A stretch of 64,000 nucleotides of DNA, taken from contig CANNCM010000001.1 in NCBI GenBank assembly GCA_947503105.1, forward strand, positions 248,001 to 312,000. The letters run 5' to 3'. This document shows, in pieces, positions 63,869-64,000 of this stretch. A program made the position numbers and the translations under genes. This stretch comes from an uncultured Flavobacteriaceae bacterium (GTDB taxonomy: Bacteria > Bacteroidota > Bacteroidia > Flavobacteriales > Flavobacteriaceae). Below the pieces are notes generated by a model. The model did not search any database. It saw only the letters and a program-made list of their open reading frames with translations, and had not been told where the DNA came from. Numbering within the stretch: position 1 is the first letter of the stretch; each line of letters begins with the position of its first letter.

Positions 63869-64000
63869 ATGAGCACAAAAACAAATAAAGAATTTAAACT
63901 CTCATCTTGGGCAATTTCGAATAAATCTACAGTTGCTGTAATTACATTAATTGTGGTTCTTGGTGGTCTTCTGTCATATACAAGCATGCCCCGCGAAAAC
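63869..64000 (+). CDS. N-terminal fragment of an RND efflux permease (cut by window edge)
   Basis: 44 codons visible from the ATG at 63869-63871, 5 bp after the adaptor stop, open to the end of the window. The reading 'FKLSSWAISNKSTVAVITLI' followed by 'GGLLSYTSMPREN' is the typical start of an AcrB/HAE1-type pump: cytoplasmic N-terminus, first membrane helix, and the conserved 'MPRE' that leads into 'FPEI'. The rest (about 1100 residues) lies beyond the window. Confidence 0.9.
   Translation, partial: MSTKTNKEFKLSSWAISNKSTVAVITLIVVLGGLLSYTSMPREN

Noticed and set aside
1-64000. CRISPR arrays, rRNA genes, prophage or IS elements, replication origin
   Set aside because: No periodic spacer repeats, rRNA sequence, transposase or phage genes, or dnaA-box clusters noticed on either strand.

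Overview
The window is AT-rich chromosomal DNA from a member of the Bacteroidota, almost certainly the family Flavobacteriaceae and probably a marine lineage. The evidence is the type IX secretion translocon gene sprA in its usual ruvA-sprA-gcvH setting, a complete alternative complex III (act) cluster joined to aa3 oxidase genes, TonB/ExbB/ExbD sets, a long type-2-like isoleucyl-tRNA synthetase, promoters of the Bacteroidota form (TTG, 17-23 nt, TAnnTTTG), and no clear Shine-Dalgarno sequences. I do not name a genus.

Layout. 1-0.9 kb (+): the end of an aspartoacylase-like gene and 5-formyl-THF cyclo-ligase. 0.8-8.6 kb (-): lspA, a degenerate DksA/TraR-like protein, ileS, a PorT-like barrel protein, then an ExbB / small membrane protein / ExbD / ExbD operon. 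8.8-11 kb: tRNA-Ser, asparaginase, TatD, and a plus-strand retropepsin-like gene. 11.5-23 kb (-): maeB, ruvA, sprA (7.2 kb), gcvH, vanZ-like and tonB. 23-27 kb (-): gamma-glutamyltransferase, queG, ruvB. 27-38.5 kb (-): actA-B-C-D-E-F followed by coxB and coxA, which should encode a quinol-to-oxygen respiratory supercomplex. 38.7-43.8 kb: a SPOR protein, the rimP-nusA-infB operon, and tRNA-Gln just upstream of it. From 43.9 kb most genes are on the plus strand: a membrane protein/HTH regulator pair, a large DUF2723 membrane glycosyltransferase, MFS transporter plus polA, and a TetR-TolC-MFP-RND efflux operon running off the right edge. Minus-strand exceptions are a thioredoxin-fold protein, a metallophosphoesterase, odhA-odhB and a polyprenyl synthase.

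Most genes are housekeeping. The least ordinary part is the polA-odhB junction: about 1.05 kb carrying a ParE/RelE-type toxin-antitoxin pair lies between two identical 54-bp copies of the polA 3' end. This looks like a small integrated element, or the remnant of one, whose attachment site is the last 17 codons and stop of polA. Two RNA-level features also stand out: a strong hairpin with a U-tract between the promoter and start codon of rimP-nusA-infB, and a perfect 13-bp stem that encloses the start codon of the DUF2723 gene.

Limits: all family calls come from reading motifs and overall sequence character, without a database search. Promoters, terminators and the mobile-element interpretation are inferences from sequence pattern only.
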